From NCBI GenBank assembly GCA_022841745.1, contig JALHQW010000034.1, forward strand, positions 1-64,000: a stretch of DNA of 64,000 nt, written 5' to 3'. A program made the translations under genes and the position numbers. Below, piece by piece: positions 26,365 through 34,704 of the stretch. Position 1 is the first letter of the stretch; every line of letters begins with the position of its first letter. The notes beneath the pieces were generated by a model. It did no database searches. It saw only the letters and a program-made list of their open reading frames with translations, and had not been told where the DNA came from. This stretch comes from Saprospiraceae bacterium. Lineage in GTDB: Bacteria; Bacteroidota; Bacteroidia; Chitinophagales; Saprospiraceae.

Positions 26365-27513
26365 TTATCCTATTTGTCCCAACAAATTCAGCAGTGCCAT
26401 CACAATCTGATTATTCTGCTGCGTGGATTCCGAAGTACTCAAAAGCCCCAACCTGTTCTCTTTTTGCAGCTTTGCCCATCGCTGTGTCAGCGAAACGACT
26501 TCCAAGTTAAAGTCTTCATCTTGTGTTATGCCCAAGGCTGAAAGCTGTTCAAGGGCCTTTTCGATACGTGCCTGACTGACCAGTTTGGTAATGGCTTTTT
26601 TCTGATCTTGGAAACTGTTCATAGCGGTTGGTTGAGCAGTACCGGAATAGTGGTGATTCACATTATCGCCGATATGCACATTCCCTTGGGCCGAAATGGT
26701 CGAGTTTGTCACGACGTTCTTCGTGGAGCCTGCCTGCTGGTGAGACGCAGGGCCATTAGAGGGAGCGTGTCCGTGTGGGTTGTCAATCCTCAATTGATAG
26801 ACCAGTTCCAGCACGAAAGCGGCCATATTGTCGGCGGCAAGTTCTTGGGAGCCGCCAGCATCGGCGTGGGACTTGCCATCCAACAAATCGGAGATGCCCC
26901 GGATATTGATGTGCGGGATAGCTGGATAAAAATGCATGGCCTGGGAGAACCCCACTGCTTCCATCTCCACAGCCGTAGTGTCGTTGAAATCGTCCTTAAG
27001 GCGGCGGTATTCTTCGGAGTCGGTGGCAGCCACTACCTTGTTGGCGGCAGCGATGGCACCGAAAATGACCTTGCAGGGTTGGTTGTTGCGGCAGCGGTTT
27101 CGCCAAGCTGTACTGGCTGCCACGGACTGGGCGGTGGCCAGCAGGTGCTTGCTGTAGTAACCCGATTCGGGCCGGGTTTTGAAGCCGTCGCTGGTCACCT
27201 TGCCAAAATCGTAGCCATAGAACTTGGTGCCGACCACCACATCCCCAATGGCTACGTCCTTGACACCACCAGCCACACCGCAGAGGATGACGGCCTGTGG
27301 CGAGAAGTGGCGCATTACTCTCTCCGTGGCCAAGGCAGTGTTTTCGTTTTTTGCACCGCCCAATTGAAGCACCAAATTGAAGGAGTGGTGCAAGCCTTGA
27401 TAAGGCACGTGCATATAACGGATGTTTTCTAGTATTTGCTCCTGGCAAGGAGAACCCTTGGCAAGCACGGCTTCAAGTTCGACCTGTATAGGGGTGATGA
27501 TGGCTAAGTTCAT
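26365..27513 (-). CDS. Nucleoside phosphorylase-like effector with predicted EAD
   Basis: A 382-residue two-part protein. Residues 1-245 have the MTA/SAH nucleosidase and purine nucleoside phosphorylase fold: N-terminal IITPIQVE, VILCGVAGGVKD (76-86), the sugar-binding VEMEAVGF (182-189), and ISDLLDGKS with Asp209 in the position of the catalytic acid. After a Gly/His/Ser linker comes a stretch STISAQGNVHIGDNVNHHYS (271-290), and the C-terminal 80 residues (KLVSQARIEKALEQLSALG ... RWAKLQKENRLGLLSTSE) resemble helical effector-associated domains (EADs), which link effectors to partner proteins in bacterial conflict systems. The start is ATG 27513. A defence effector that degrades nucleosides is plausible but inferred. 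Confidence 0.75.
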   Translation of the reverse strand: MNLAIITPIQVELEAVLAKGSPCQEQILENIRYMHVPYQGLHHSFNLVLQLGGAKNENTALATERVMRHFSPQAVILCGVAGGVKDVAIGDVVVGTKFYGYDFGKVTSDGFKTRPESGYYSKHLLATAQSVAASTAWRNRCRNNQPCKVIFGAIAAANKVVAATDSEEYRRLKDDFNDTTAVEMEAVGFSQAMHFYPAIPHINIRGISDLLDGKSHADAGGSQELAADNMAAFVLELVYQLRIDNPHGHAPSNGPASHQQAGSTKNVVTNSTISAQGNVHIGDNVNHHYSGTAQPTAMNSFQDQKKAITKLVSQARIEKALEQLSALGITQDEDFNLEVVSLTQRWAKLQKENRLGLLSTSESTQQNNQIVMALLNLLGQIG

Positions 27514-27668
27514 AAGTGCGTAAAAATCCTTGGGTTTTCGGGTTTTCGTCGGATAAAAAAGAGAAGCAGTCTCCAAAACGCTATGTGCTTATTTTTCCAC
27601 CTACTGTTTACATATTCTCAAAACTGTTATCATTTAGCAAAGGGAGACTGCTTACTTCAAAAGTATGG

Positions 27669-28001
27669 CTACTTATTATGGTGTTGTCGTTGTTGTTTGA
27701 GGTGCGTGGTATTTGCATGTTTAAGGATGTTCCAAATGGTCCTTTCCGACAAGTTGAACCTGTGGGCCAGGATTTCTACATTGTGGGTTTTTTGGAGGCT
27801 GTTTTCCTTGCTCAACCGGTTCATTTCCAATTGTACCGTGTAGCGAAGGATATTGGTGGATGGTATAAGATCTTGGTCAATGAGAAAAGTAAGGAAGCAG
27901 TCCTCAGAGTTTGGCATTTCGTGCGTCGAGCGCCAGGCTCCAAATGATTGGTTCAAATGCTCAAAGAACTTGTCCATCAAGTGTTTTCTGTTCAGTTCCA
28001 T
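27669..28001 (-). CDS. Small HTH-like protein
   Basis: A 110-residue protein whose C-terminal half has a predicted helix-turn-helix (VEILAHRFNLSERTIWNILKH) with a basic His/Gln-rich tail. The layout suggests a small DNA-binding regulator. ATG at 28001 or at 27977 (MDKFFEHL) may be the start. It lies on the same strand as, and upstream of, the phosphorylase-EAD gene (155-nt gap) and might control it; no evidence beyond position. I do not recognise the family. Confidence 0.55.
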   Translation of the reverse strand: MELNRKHLMDKFFEHLNQSFGAWRSTHEMPNSEDCFLTFLIDQDLIPSTNILRYTVQLEMNRLSKENSLQKTHNVEILAHRFNLSERTIWNILKHANTTHLKQQRQHHNK

Positions 28002-28444
28002 TGCTTGTTCGGTTTAAGATGACAGGATGCCAATGAGGTGAACAAAAGGTAGTTAAATAAGCTGTTGAAAATAGTGTCTCATAATGTGGTACAATGATAT
28101 TTTACCTTTTGGGTACGTACAAATACATAAAAGGCCTTTTTCATCTCAAAAAGTCTTGTTGCCTGAAAAGATTATGGGTTCAGTAACGGATACCCGGTGT
28201 TGCTGTTAAAAGAAAATACAATGAATGATAATAGAAAATATCGCTGCAACTTGTTTGTATTCAGTGTTTTATATTCTTTGATATTTATAATTTTAAACAA
28301 GCCGATTCGATGATCCTAACCAAACTGAATTCATTTGGTGCCTAAAGATTTCACCGAAAAAAACGAAAAACCATATTTCGGAACTGCCAATTTTTTTACT
28401 CAAATAGGCGATATTTTGCAGGAATTAGTAGAAACTTACTCGGC
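28002..28444. other. AT-rich intergenic region
   Basis: About 440 nt, notably AT-rich, with no ORF, tRNA or strong hairpin that I can support. It separates two HTH genes on the minus strand and may hold regulatory sequence for the small HTH gene. Confidence 0.5.
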
Positions 28445-29314
28445 TCATATCGGTTTTGCCTTCGCAACAAGCTTATCCAAAGAATCCTTGTAACGTCGGA
28501 AAAGGGTGGGGCTTTCGGCCTTGTTCAGTTCGATGACGGGGCAATTGGCCCGCTTTTCCCCATAGATATAATGGGACAGCATCATGTGCTCACAATCTAC
28601 TACTAGGAAATAGTTATTGGGGATATGGGCATATTTAAAGACCTGGAATTTTCCCTTGGTAGCCGGATTTTCGTCGAAACTCGCCTTTTGCTTCAAGAGC
28701 CGCTCCATGGCCGACCGGATTTTAGCCTCATCGTTTTTTCGTTCAGGGCTGTCCTTGAAGTAAAGCCTCGCCTCGTTGCTGTCCGGGTCGAGCAGGAAGC
28801 ATTTGAAGCTGACGCCTTTTTCGAGTAGTTGCTCAATCTGTCCGCCAAATTCAGCATCGCTCCTGCTGTCGAAATAATTGGAGAAGGTGTTCAGTGTCAC
28901 GCCAAATTCAATGACTTCTTCATTTGCAAGCTGCATGAATGCCACTTTTTCACGAACCTCACGGCGGCCATCATCATGAAAGGCAAAGCCTGGCTTTATG
29001 ACCAATGACGGGCTGTTGAGCGAAGTAGGGGGCACGGGGTTTGGCCGCCAATTAGGCGGTGGCTGGTAGGTGAACGTGGTGCCATCCCAAACATGGCCCA
29101 ATTCAATTAAAATCAGTTCTCTCAGCGCAGCGCTTAGATTTTGCAGGAATGCCGGGCTGGCGTCTTTTTCATTGAGGATATTGCTGATAGTAGCTTTTGC
29201 GATTTTGGTGCCCAGCGTTTCCATTTTCTCCTTCACCTTGGCGTTCGAATAACCCTTTTCCGTTTTCAGTAGGTCAAAGCCTTGTTGAATCATGGTATGT
29301 TTCATGTTTCCCAT
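28445..29314 (-). CDS. HTH protein with C-terminal PLD-like domain
   Basis: A 289-residue protein. The N-terminal 70 residues look like a Cro/XRE-like helix-turn-helix (LGTKIAKATISNILNEKDASPAFLQ pattern). A Pro-rich linker (about 80-100) is followed by a mixed alpha/beta domain with LLEKGVSFKCFLLDPDSNEARLYF and LSHYIYGE, recalling the inactive phospholipase D-like (HKD) domains fused to XRE regulators. No HxK motif is present, so it is probably a sensor or ligand-binding domain rather than an enzyme. It lies 114 nt downstream of the CHAT gene on the same strand. ATG 29314 and 29305 are both possible. The fold call is inference. Confidence 0.6.
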   Translation of the reverse strand: MGNMKHTMIQQGFDLLKTEKGYSNAKVKEKMETLGTKIAKATISNILNEKDASPAFLQNLSAALRELILIELGHVWDGTTFTYQPPPNWRPNPVPPTSLNSPSLVIKPGFAFHDDGRREVREKVAFMQLANEEVIEFGVTLNTFSNYFDSRSDAEFGGQIEQLLEKGVSFKCFLLDPDSNEARLYFKDSPERKNDEAKIRSAMERLLKQKASFDENPATKGKFQVFKYAHIPNNYFLVVDCEHMMLSHYIYGEKRANCPVIELNKAESPTLFRRYKDSLDKLVAKAKPI

Positions 29315-29428
29315 TGATAATGGAATTTAGACGATTCGACGGTAGTTATCGTGCAAATGAAAGAAACTTTAGCGGAGTTTTTGCTGGAGAGCGGGGGGAA
29401 TTACAGAATTTGGGAATGCCTTTGTCTA

Positions 29429-32320
29429 TCAGCTTCCGATTTTCTGCTTCCGTTTAAAGTACACCAATAGGAATAAAGCCAAGCATAAGGCCGTTGCCCC
29501 GATAAGGTATGGCAGGTAAGATGCCTTAAAAAAGCTTGGCGGCAATGCTGCAGTATCCCCAACCATTACGAAGCCTGCCCAATAGATTGGCTTGGAATAT
29601 TCTGAACTTGCCGATTCGAGGTACTTCAATTTTGCCTCCCGCAATGACTCGTTTTTGGCCTTGCCCTCGTGCAGGGCATCGTAGAAATGAGCCATCAGTT
29701 GAGAGGTCGGTTGGTCGGAGATGCTCCAAAGGCTGGTCACCAAGCTGCCGCAGCCCGCAAAGGCGAAGGCCCTGGCAAGGCTCATGGTGCCCTCGCCCAG
29801 CCATACCTTGCCCGTGCCCGAATTGCAGGCGCTCAATACCGTCAGTTCCGCTTGGAGGTCCATGTTGTAGAGTTCCGAGGCGAACAACTGGTTGTCATTG
29901 CCCTGTGTGGGTACGTTGAACACCAGCCTCGACAGCATCGGGTCATCCGGGTCGAGGATGCCGTGGGTGGCCAGGTGCAGCACTCCAGCCGCTGGTGCAG
30001 CCGCTATAAAATTGGCCTTGGTGGCTTCCCCGTTGAGCCACGACCTGCCTTTCAGTATCTTACCAACGGCCTTTACCTCGTCGTCGGCAAAAGGCAGGTT
30101 ACTCAGCCCACCCCTCGACCGCACGGCCAGCAGGGTTGGGTCTTCTTCGGCAGGCAAGTTTTGATTCATGAGGGCAAGGGTGGCTTCGTCGTACTCGGTG
30201 CCATAGCCAGCAAAACTGCCCCCTGCCTTCTCTTTCTTTTCCTGCTTCAATAAGCTGCTCGCCGACCAGGCATAGCTCACCGCATAGTCCTTCACCAAAT
30301 AGGGCATGTCCAAGTCTTTCCAACTCCCATCGTGCGGCTTTGTGAGCATGGCCTCAAAAGGTACCAAGCCGAGCTGGCCATCCGGTACCACGATAAGCCG
30401 TTCGTACTTGCCCGTGGCCAGCGGCAAGGCCAATAGCCTTTGGTTCAACGTGGAGGCCGAAGCCAAGAAAGCCTGTTCCGCCACTGCCGCCGAATCCTGC
30501 ACGTACTTCCAGTCGCTGACCGAGCGGCGGAACTGCGCCAAGGCCATGCCAAGGCTATCGTCTTGGGGCGAGGCCCAAACCTGCAATTGATGCCTCGAAA
30601 CCGCAAATGTATAGAGGGCGGATTTCCCTATGAGGTACTCCACCAACAGGTCGCCGCTGCCCAATTGCTGCTGAACCTCCTTCAAGTCCACTTCTTTCTT
30701 AAAGGCATATTTCAGTTCAAAATAGCGGGGAAAACTGCGCTCCAAACGGTCTTTAAGCCCAGAGAGCCGGAAGCGGGCATCAGACAGGGAATCGGCATAG
30801 GCTTTTTTCAGGACAGGGTCGTTATCGTAATGGATTTCCATTTCCCAAGCGGCCACTTCTTCTTGTAGGCTTTTTTCCAGTTCAAGCACACTGTCCGGTA
30901 TGCCAGCGATATGCTTTATCTGCTGGTTGTAAAGCGCCTCGGCCATCACGGGGGCCTTGGCCCGCTCCGCAAATGCAAATGCTTTTATGAAATAGGTCGA
31001 ATCGCCCGTCAACTCGGCAAGTGCGAGGGCGGTTTTCACGCCACCTTCCACCACGGGTTGCAGGTACTCGTACAGTTCCAGTTTCGAGGATTCGTCGCCA
31101 TAGCTGAGGCGCATGTTTTCGCCATAATCCAGCCCCAACTCGAAGGCCCGCATGGCCAAGCGCAAATGCTCCATGCCACCTTTTTGATAAAATGCCTCGC
31201 CTTTTCCCTCTAAGCTGCCCAGCACCCAATAGCTGCTGGGTGTCAGGCTTTCCAAGAATGGGAGGTCTTTTACCGTTTGGTCGTCGTTGCCATCCGATTG
31301 GTTTTGAAGGGTTTGGTGGAAGTAGGAGAGGGCTTTGTCGGGTTGGCCAGCAGCGAGGTAGATTTTGCCTGCGAGGTGGGTCATGCGGGCGTATTCGGGG
31401 TGGCGGGGGCCGTAGCCTGATTTGGCATGATTACATGCTAATTGAATATAAGAAATAGCTTCATTGAAGTTTTCTTTGTCTTGATAGATACGGGCAAATT
31501 GGTAGAAGGCATCTGCTTTTTCAGAACTTCCAATAAATGAATGCATCCCTGCTTTTAGTACCATTAATGCACTATCTAAAAAGTCAAATTGGAAGTATGC
31601 TTTTGAATACTGAATATAAGTTTGCGGACTTTGTGAATCAATGGCTAAAGATTGACGAAAATAATCTAAAGACTGAGTGTCATTCATCGTCCTGTAGTTG
31701 TCACCAATGTCACGTAATAGTACAGCTATGTTTGCGCTATCCTTTCTTACTTTTGCTACTCGAAGTGATTTCAGCTGAAACTCCAAGGCCTTTCTGTGGT
31801 TTCCTGAATCCCAATACAACCAACCTAAATTGCCGTAGTATCTTAATAGTAATTCATTATTGTTTAGTTTTTCTCCAAACTGAACACCTTTTTCATAAAC
31901 ATCTATTGCTTTCTTATAATTACCTTTCAGATAGTAGTTATCAGCAAGATAAAGTAGTAAATGTCCCTTTAGAAGGATGCTGTCCTTTTCGATTTGAACA
32001 TTACCGATTGCTTTTTCAAAAAAAATTATGCCTTCATCGGGGAGGTAAAGGTTGAAATAACAACGGTTGATCTTGTCACTGGCTAATAAATACTTTTCCC
32101 AGTATTTGGCTTGTTCATAGGCCTTTAGTGATAAATTCAAAAGAGGAATTGCTTCCTCATATTTCTCTTCATTTGTTAGTTTAATTGCTAACTCAAACTG
32201 ATTTGAAATTGATGTCTCTTGCTCAATCGGCGGGTTCTGAAAACTCAATACGATTATTGTTGTTGTTGAAAGCAACAACAATAAAAGTAATGGGTGCACA
32301 TTTTTTCTTATGTTGATCAA
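29429..32320 (-). CDS. TPR-CHAT caspase-like protease, membrane-associated
   Basis: A 963-residue protein. Residues 7-26 are a hydrophobic signal or anchor. From about 40 to 330 there are TPR repeats (ADNYYLKGNYKKAIDVYEKG, LGWLYWDSGNHRKALEFQLKS). After a helical linker with FAERAKAPVMAEAL near 450, the CHAT domain runs from about 640 to 925. The predicted caspase-type dyad is His786 in LATHG and Cys832 in LSACNSG, followed by SLWSISDQPTSQLM. A second hydrophobic segment (about 935-955) precedes a basic tail. If the N-terminus is a signal peptide, the protease faces the periplasm. CHAT proteins are caspase-like peptidases; the target is unknown. The TPR half is AT-rich, while the CHAT half is GC-rich. 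Confidence 0.88.
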   Translation of the reverse strand: MINIRKNVHPLLLLLLLSTTTIIVLSFQNPPIEQETSISNQFELAIKLTNEEKYEEAIPLLNLSLKAYEQAKYWEKYLLASDKINRCYFNLYLPDEGIIFFEKAIGNVQIEKDSILLKGHLLLYLADNYYLKGNYKKAIDVYEKGVQFGEKLNNNELLLRYYGNLGWLYWDSGNHRKALEFQLKSLRVAKVRKDSANIAVLLRDIGDNYRTMNDTQSLDYFRQSLAIDSQSPQTYIQYSKAYFQFDFLDSALMVLKAGMHSFIGSSEKADAFYQFARIYQDKENFNEAISYIQLACNHAKSGYGPRHPEYARMTHLAGKIYLAAGQPDKALSYFHQTLQNQSDGNDDQTVKDLPFLESLTPSSYWVLGSLEGKGEAFYQKGGMEHLRLAMRAFELGLDYGENMRLSYGDESSKLELYEYLQPVVEGGVKTALALAELTGDSTYFIKAFAFAERAKAPVMAEALYNQQIKHIAGIPDSVLELEKSLQEEVAAWEMEIHYDNDPVLKKAYADSLSDARFRLSGLKDRLERSFPRYFELKYAFKKEVDLKEVQQQLGSGDLLVEYLIGKSALYTFAVSRHQLQVWASPQDDSLGMALAQFRRSVSDWKYVQDSAAVAEQAFLASASTLNQRLLALPLATGKYERLIVVPDGQLGLVPFEAMLTKPHDGSWKDLDMPYLVKDYAVSYAWSASSLLKQEKKEKAGGSFAGYGTEYDEATLALMNQNLPAEEDPTLLAVRSRGGLSNLPFADDEVKAVGKILKGRSWLNGEATKANFIAAAPAAGVLHLATHGILDPDDPMLSRLVFNVPTQGNDNQLFASELYNMDLQAELTVLSACNSGTGKVWLGEGTMSLARAFAFAGCGSLVTSLWSISDQPTSQLMAHFYDALHEGKAKNESLREAKLKYLESASSEYSKPIYWAGFVMVGDTAALPPSFFKASYLPYLIGATALCLALFLLVYFKRKQKIGS

Positions 32321-32339
32321 TGCTTAGAATGAGTTTGGA

Positions 32340-33806
32340 TTATTTTTTTGCAAAAAGCCGGAATAGCCAACATTTTTTCTTTTTCATTTTACAGCCACTG
32401 CAAGTAGTGCAATTTTTCTCGCATGGCTTTTCCTTATTGACTGGGTTAACAATTTCAGTTCTTTCGAGATTTGTCAATATTTGAGGTTGTCTAATTTCTT
32501 TTCCAGTAGGATCGTATGAAATAAAAGTAATACCAACTTGGGGTTGAATGATAGTGCCAATAGATAAGCAGTCTGCTTTTTTGATACTAAACTTAAAATT
32601 ATCCTCAGTATGATAATAGTCATAAAAACTGCCTGTTGCCGAATTGTATTGATTAGTTCCAGGTAGAAATATAGACTTAATGGAAAAAGTACCTGATGTT
32701 TCGTTAACAGAAGCATTTTTTAGCGTTGTTGTGGGTGCTGTTAGATTGATTGAGCTTACATCAAGATGTTGGCTATTCATCCATTTTACCTCAACATCTT
32801 CGGCAAAGTCTGAACCTTTGTTTTGGAAATTTACTTGGTAGTTTAGTATTTCATTACAATTACATGGGCAAAGTTTATCTTTATCAACATTCAATGAATT
32901 TGGGTCGTGTGGTCCTTTTTTTATCAGTACTTCAATAGTGTCTGTGCCGGGGGCTGCTGGTGGCACGAATTCTCCTGAAAAAGAAATCACTTCTTTGCTT
33001 ATTGGTATGCCCGTTTTTAGTTTAAAAATCAAGTGAGTATTGGTTTCTTGATTTATTGGCTGAGAGTTATTAGGGTTAAGATGTAAAATGCCAGCGACAG
33101 GGTCGTTGCTTACAATGTAAGTGTAATCCCAAAAGTTAGAATCTTTATAATTCTTCACAATGCCACTGTCAAATTGCAAAATCGATGCATCATACTTCAA
33201 ATCTATACCGAGTCCAAATGATGGCCAATTTGCAATGGACAAAGAAAGAAAAAACCAAGGTTCTGTTGGGGTAGGTACCTGATAAGTTTCGTCAGTCTGT
33301 TGCAATGTAGGTGGATTAGAAAAGAATTCATCTACAAATGCGTTCCAACTAGGTGTTATTTTCACATTCGAGGAAGAGGGTAATATTTTGGGGAAATGCC
33401 CACTGCATCCTCCAGTTCCTGTCACTTGAAAACTCTTAGTTTGAATTGGCCCTCCTTTTCTTTGTTGGTAGCAAATTAATTCAAAATTCCCGGAAGGTAA
33501 AATAAGTTTTTTGGGTATTGAAGTTGATACGTTTGGATAATACACTGTTTCGCTCCAAAAATATGAGCCAAGGTTGCCTCCTTCTAATCTATAAAATAAC
33601 CCAACTGAACCTTGTCCATCTACAATCCAAATATCAGAATCAATATCAACATTAAAAGTTAGTTCACAGCCATTTGTACCTATAGTAAGATTTGGCAAAT
33701 CTATGATTGGGGGTGATGTTATGTTTGTCGCTTGAGTCTGAAGTTGAAAGAATATAACAATCAAACAAAGATGAAATTTCCACATAATGGCCAACGTATT
33801 TTTCAT
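32340..33806 (-). CDS. Secreted protein with DUF11-like domain and Cys-rich basic tail
   Basis: A 488-residue protein. The signal peptide is short (LCLIVIFFQLQTQA). Beta-rich domains follow. Near residue 330 is CPCNCNEILNYQVNFQNKGSDFAEDVEVKW, which resembles the DUF11-type surface-adhesin repeat (a conserved N-terminal CNC and the FQNKG block). The C-terminus is unusual: a basic cluster with NCTTCSGCKMKKKKC and WLFRLFAKK, containing five Cys. No T9SS domain is seen. It lies 19 nt upstream of the CHAT gene on the same strand, so the two probably form one operon and this protein may interact with or be processed by CHAT. The start at 33806 is set by the signal peptide. AT-rich throughout. Confidence 0.65.
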   Translation of the reverse strand: MKNTLAIMWKFHLCLIVIFFQLQTQATNITSPPIIDLPNLTIGTNGCELTFNVDIDSDIWIVDGQGSVGLFYRLEGGNLGSYFWSETVYYPNVSTSIPKKLILPSGNFELICYQQRKGGPIQTKSFQVTGTGGCSGHFPKILPSSSNVKITPSWNAFVDEFFSNPPTLQQTDETYQVPTPTEPWFFLSLSIANWPSFGLGIDLKYDASILQFDSGIVKNYKDSNFWDYTYIVSNDPVAGILHLNPNNSQPINQETNTHLIFKLKTGIPISKEVISFSGEFVPPAAPGTDTIEVLIKKGPHDPNSLNVDKDKLCPCNCNEILNYQVNFQNKGSDFAEDVEVKWMNSQHLDVSSINLTAPTTTLKNASVNETSGTFSIKSIFLPGTNQYNSATGSFYDYYHTEDNFKFSIKKADCLSIGTIIQPQVGITFISYDPTGKEIRQPQILTNLERTEIVNPVNKEKPCEKNCTTCSGCKMKKKKCWLFRLFAKK

Positions 33807-34115
33807 TTTCCAGAATTTTAAGTGTTGTTCAAAACTTTCCCGCCAAATGTAAAACCCTTTCCCAACACGAAGAAACAATGTTCAAAAAAATCATCGTAGT
33901 CCCGTCCTTTGAGCATTGCCCGACGTGGTGAAAGGCCCACATCCTTGGCGTTGTTTCCCTTAATTGCGCAGCACCAGCAAAGGTAATCGGCAACAGGACG
34001 AAATTTTTTAGGATTCGCTGTGCAGCGAAAGCAAACCACAACTTATCCTGCTTAGAAAGGCCAATTTTTTACCTTTGCCCAGCAGCAACCGAAAAAAACA
34101 CCTATCGAGAAACAG
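33807..34115. other. Divergent regulatory region between CHAT operon and sigma gene
   Basis: About 310 nt between the minus-strand secreted-protein/CHAT operon and the plus-strand sigma factor gene. A TACCTTTG -7 element at 34072-34079 points toward the sigma gene. Short overlapping frames on the minus strand translate to Cys/Arg-rich strings with no recognisable domain, so I do not annotate genes here. Confidence 0.5.
34072..34079 (+). promoter_or_regulatory. Candidate -7 element of the sigma factor gene
   Basis: TACCTTTG matches the Bacteroidota -7 consensus fully, 36 nt upstream of the ATG at 34116. No clear -33 TTG at standard spacing. Confidence 0.45.
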
Positions 34116-34703
34116 ATGGCAGCCATAAACGAAGAGCAACTTACCCTCCAGCGACTGCAATCCGGCGATGCCCGGCAGCAGGACGAAGCATTTCGCTTAC
34201 TTTACAGGCAGTACTACGGCCTCGTGGAGAGCCTTGTGGTGACCAACAACGGCACGCCCGAACAAGCCAAGGACATTTTCCAGGATGGCATCATCGTGCT
34301 GTTCAACAAGGTGAAAAACGAGGATTTTGTACTTTCTTCCAGTTTGAAGAGTTACCTTTTTGCCATCTGCCGCAACTTGTGGTTGATGAAGCTCCGCACT
34401 GCCGGAAGAGAACCCTCCTTGGAAAGCCACCACGAGCATATACCCCTCGACGACAACCTGTTCGATACCCTCGTTGTCACCGAAAAAAAACTATTGATTG
34501 CTGAATTGTTGGGGAAGGTGGGCGAAGACTGCCGCCAAATCCTCGGCCTGTTTTATTACCAGAAAACCCCAATGGCCAAAATTATGGAAGTGTTTGGCCT
34601 GGGCAGCGAGCAGGCCGCCAAGAACAAGAAAAGCCAATGCCTCAAGAAACTAAGGGAATTGGTGCTGGGAAGCCCATTTTATACCAAATCATTAACCGAT
34701 TAG
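34116..34703 (+). CDS. ECF-like RNA polymerase sigma factor
   Basis: A 195-residue sigma-70 family factor. Region 2 includes DEAFRLLYRQYYGLVESLV and the DIFQDGIIVLFNKV (-10 recognition) helix; region 4 has the HTH MAKIMEVFGLGSEQAAKNKKSQCLKKL. It lacks the sigma-1 and sigma-3 regions, so it is an extracytoplasmic function type. The membrane protein immediately downstream (1-nt gap) looks like its regulator, and the CHAT operon is divergent, so this factor may govern an envelope signalling circuit that includes CHAT. This is inference. Confidence 0.9.
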   Translation: MAAINEEQLTLQRLQSGDARQQDEAFRLLYRQYYGLVESLVVTNNGTPEQAKDIFQDGIIVLFNKVKNEDFVLSSSLKSYLFAICRNLWLMKLRTAGREPSLESHHEHIPLDDNLFDTLVVTEKKLLIAELLGKVGEDCRQILGLFYYQKTPMAKIMEVFGLGSEQAAKNKKSQCLKKLRELVLGSPFYTKSLTD

Positions 34704-34704
34704 C

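Noticed and set aside
29536-30868. Long plus-strand frames opposite the CHAT gene
   Set aside because: They are antisense shadows of a clear, domain-supported gene.
33818-34041. Two overlapping Cys-rich minus-strand frames
   Set aside because: No domain, overlapping frames, and position in a divergent promoter region.
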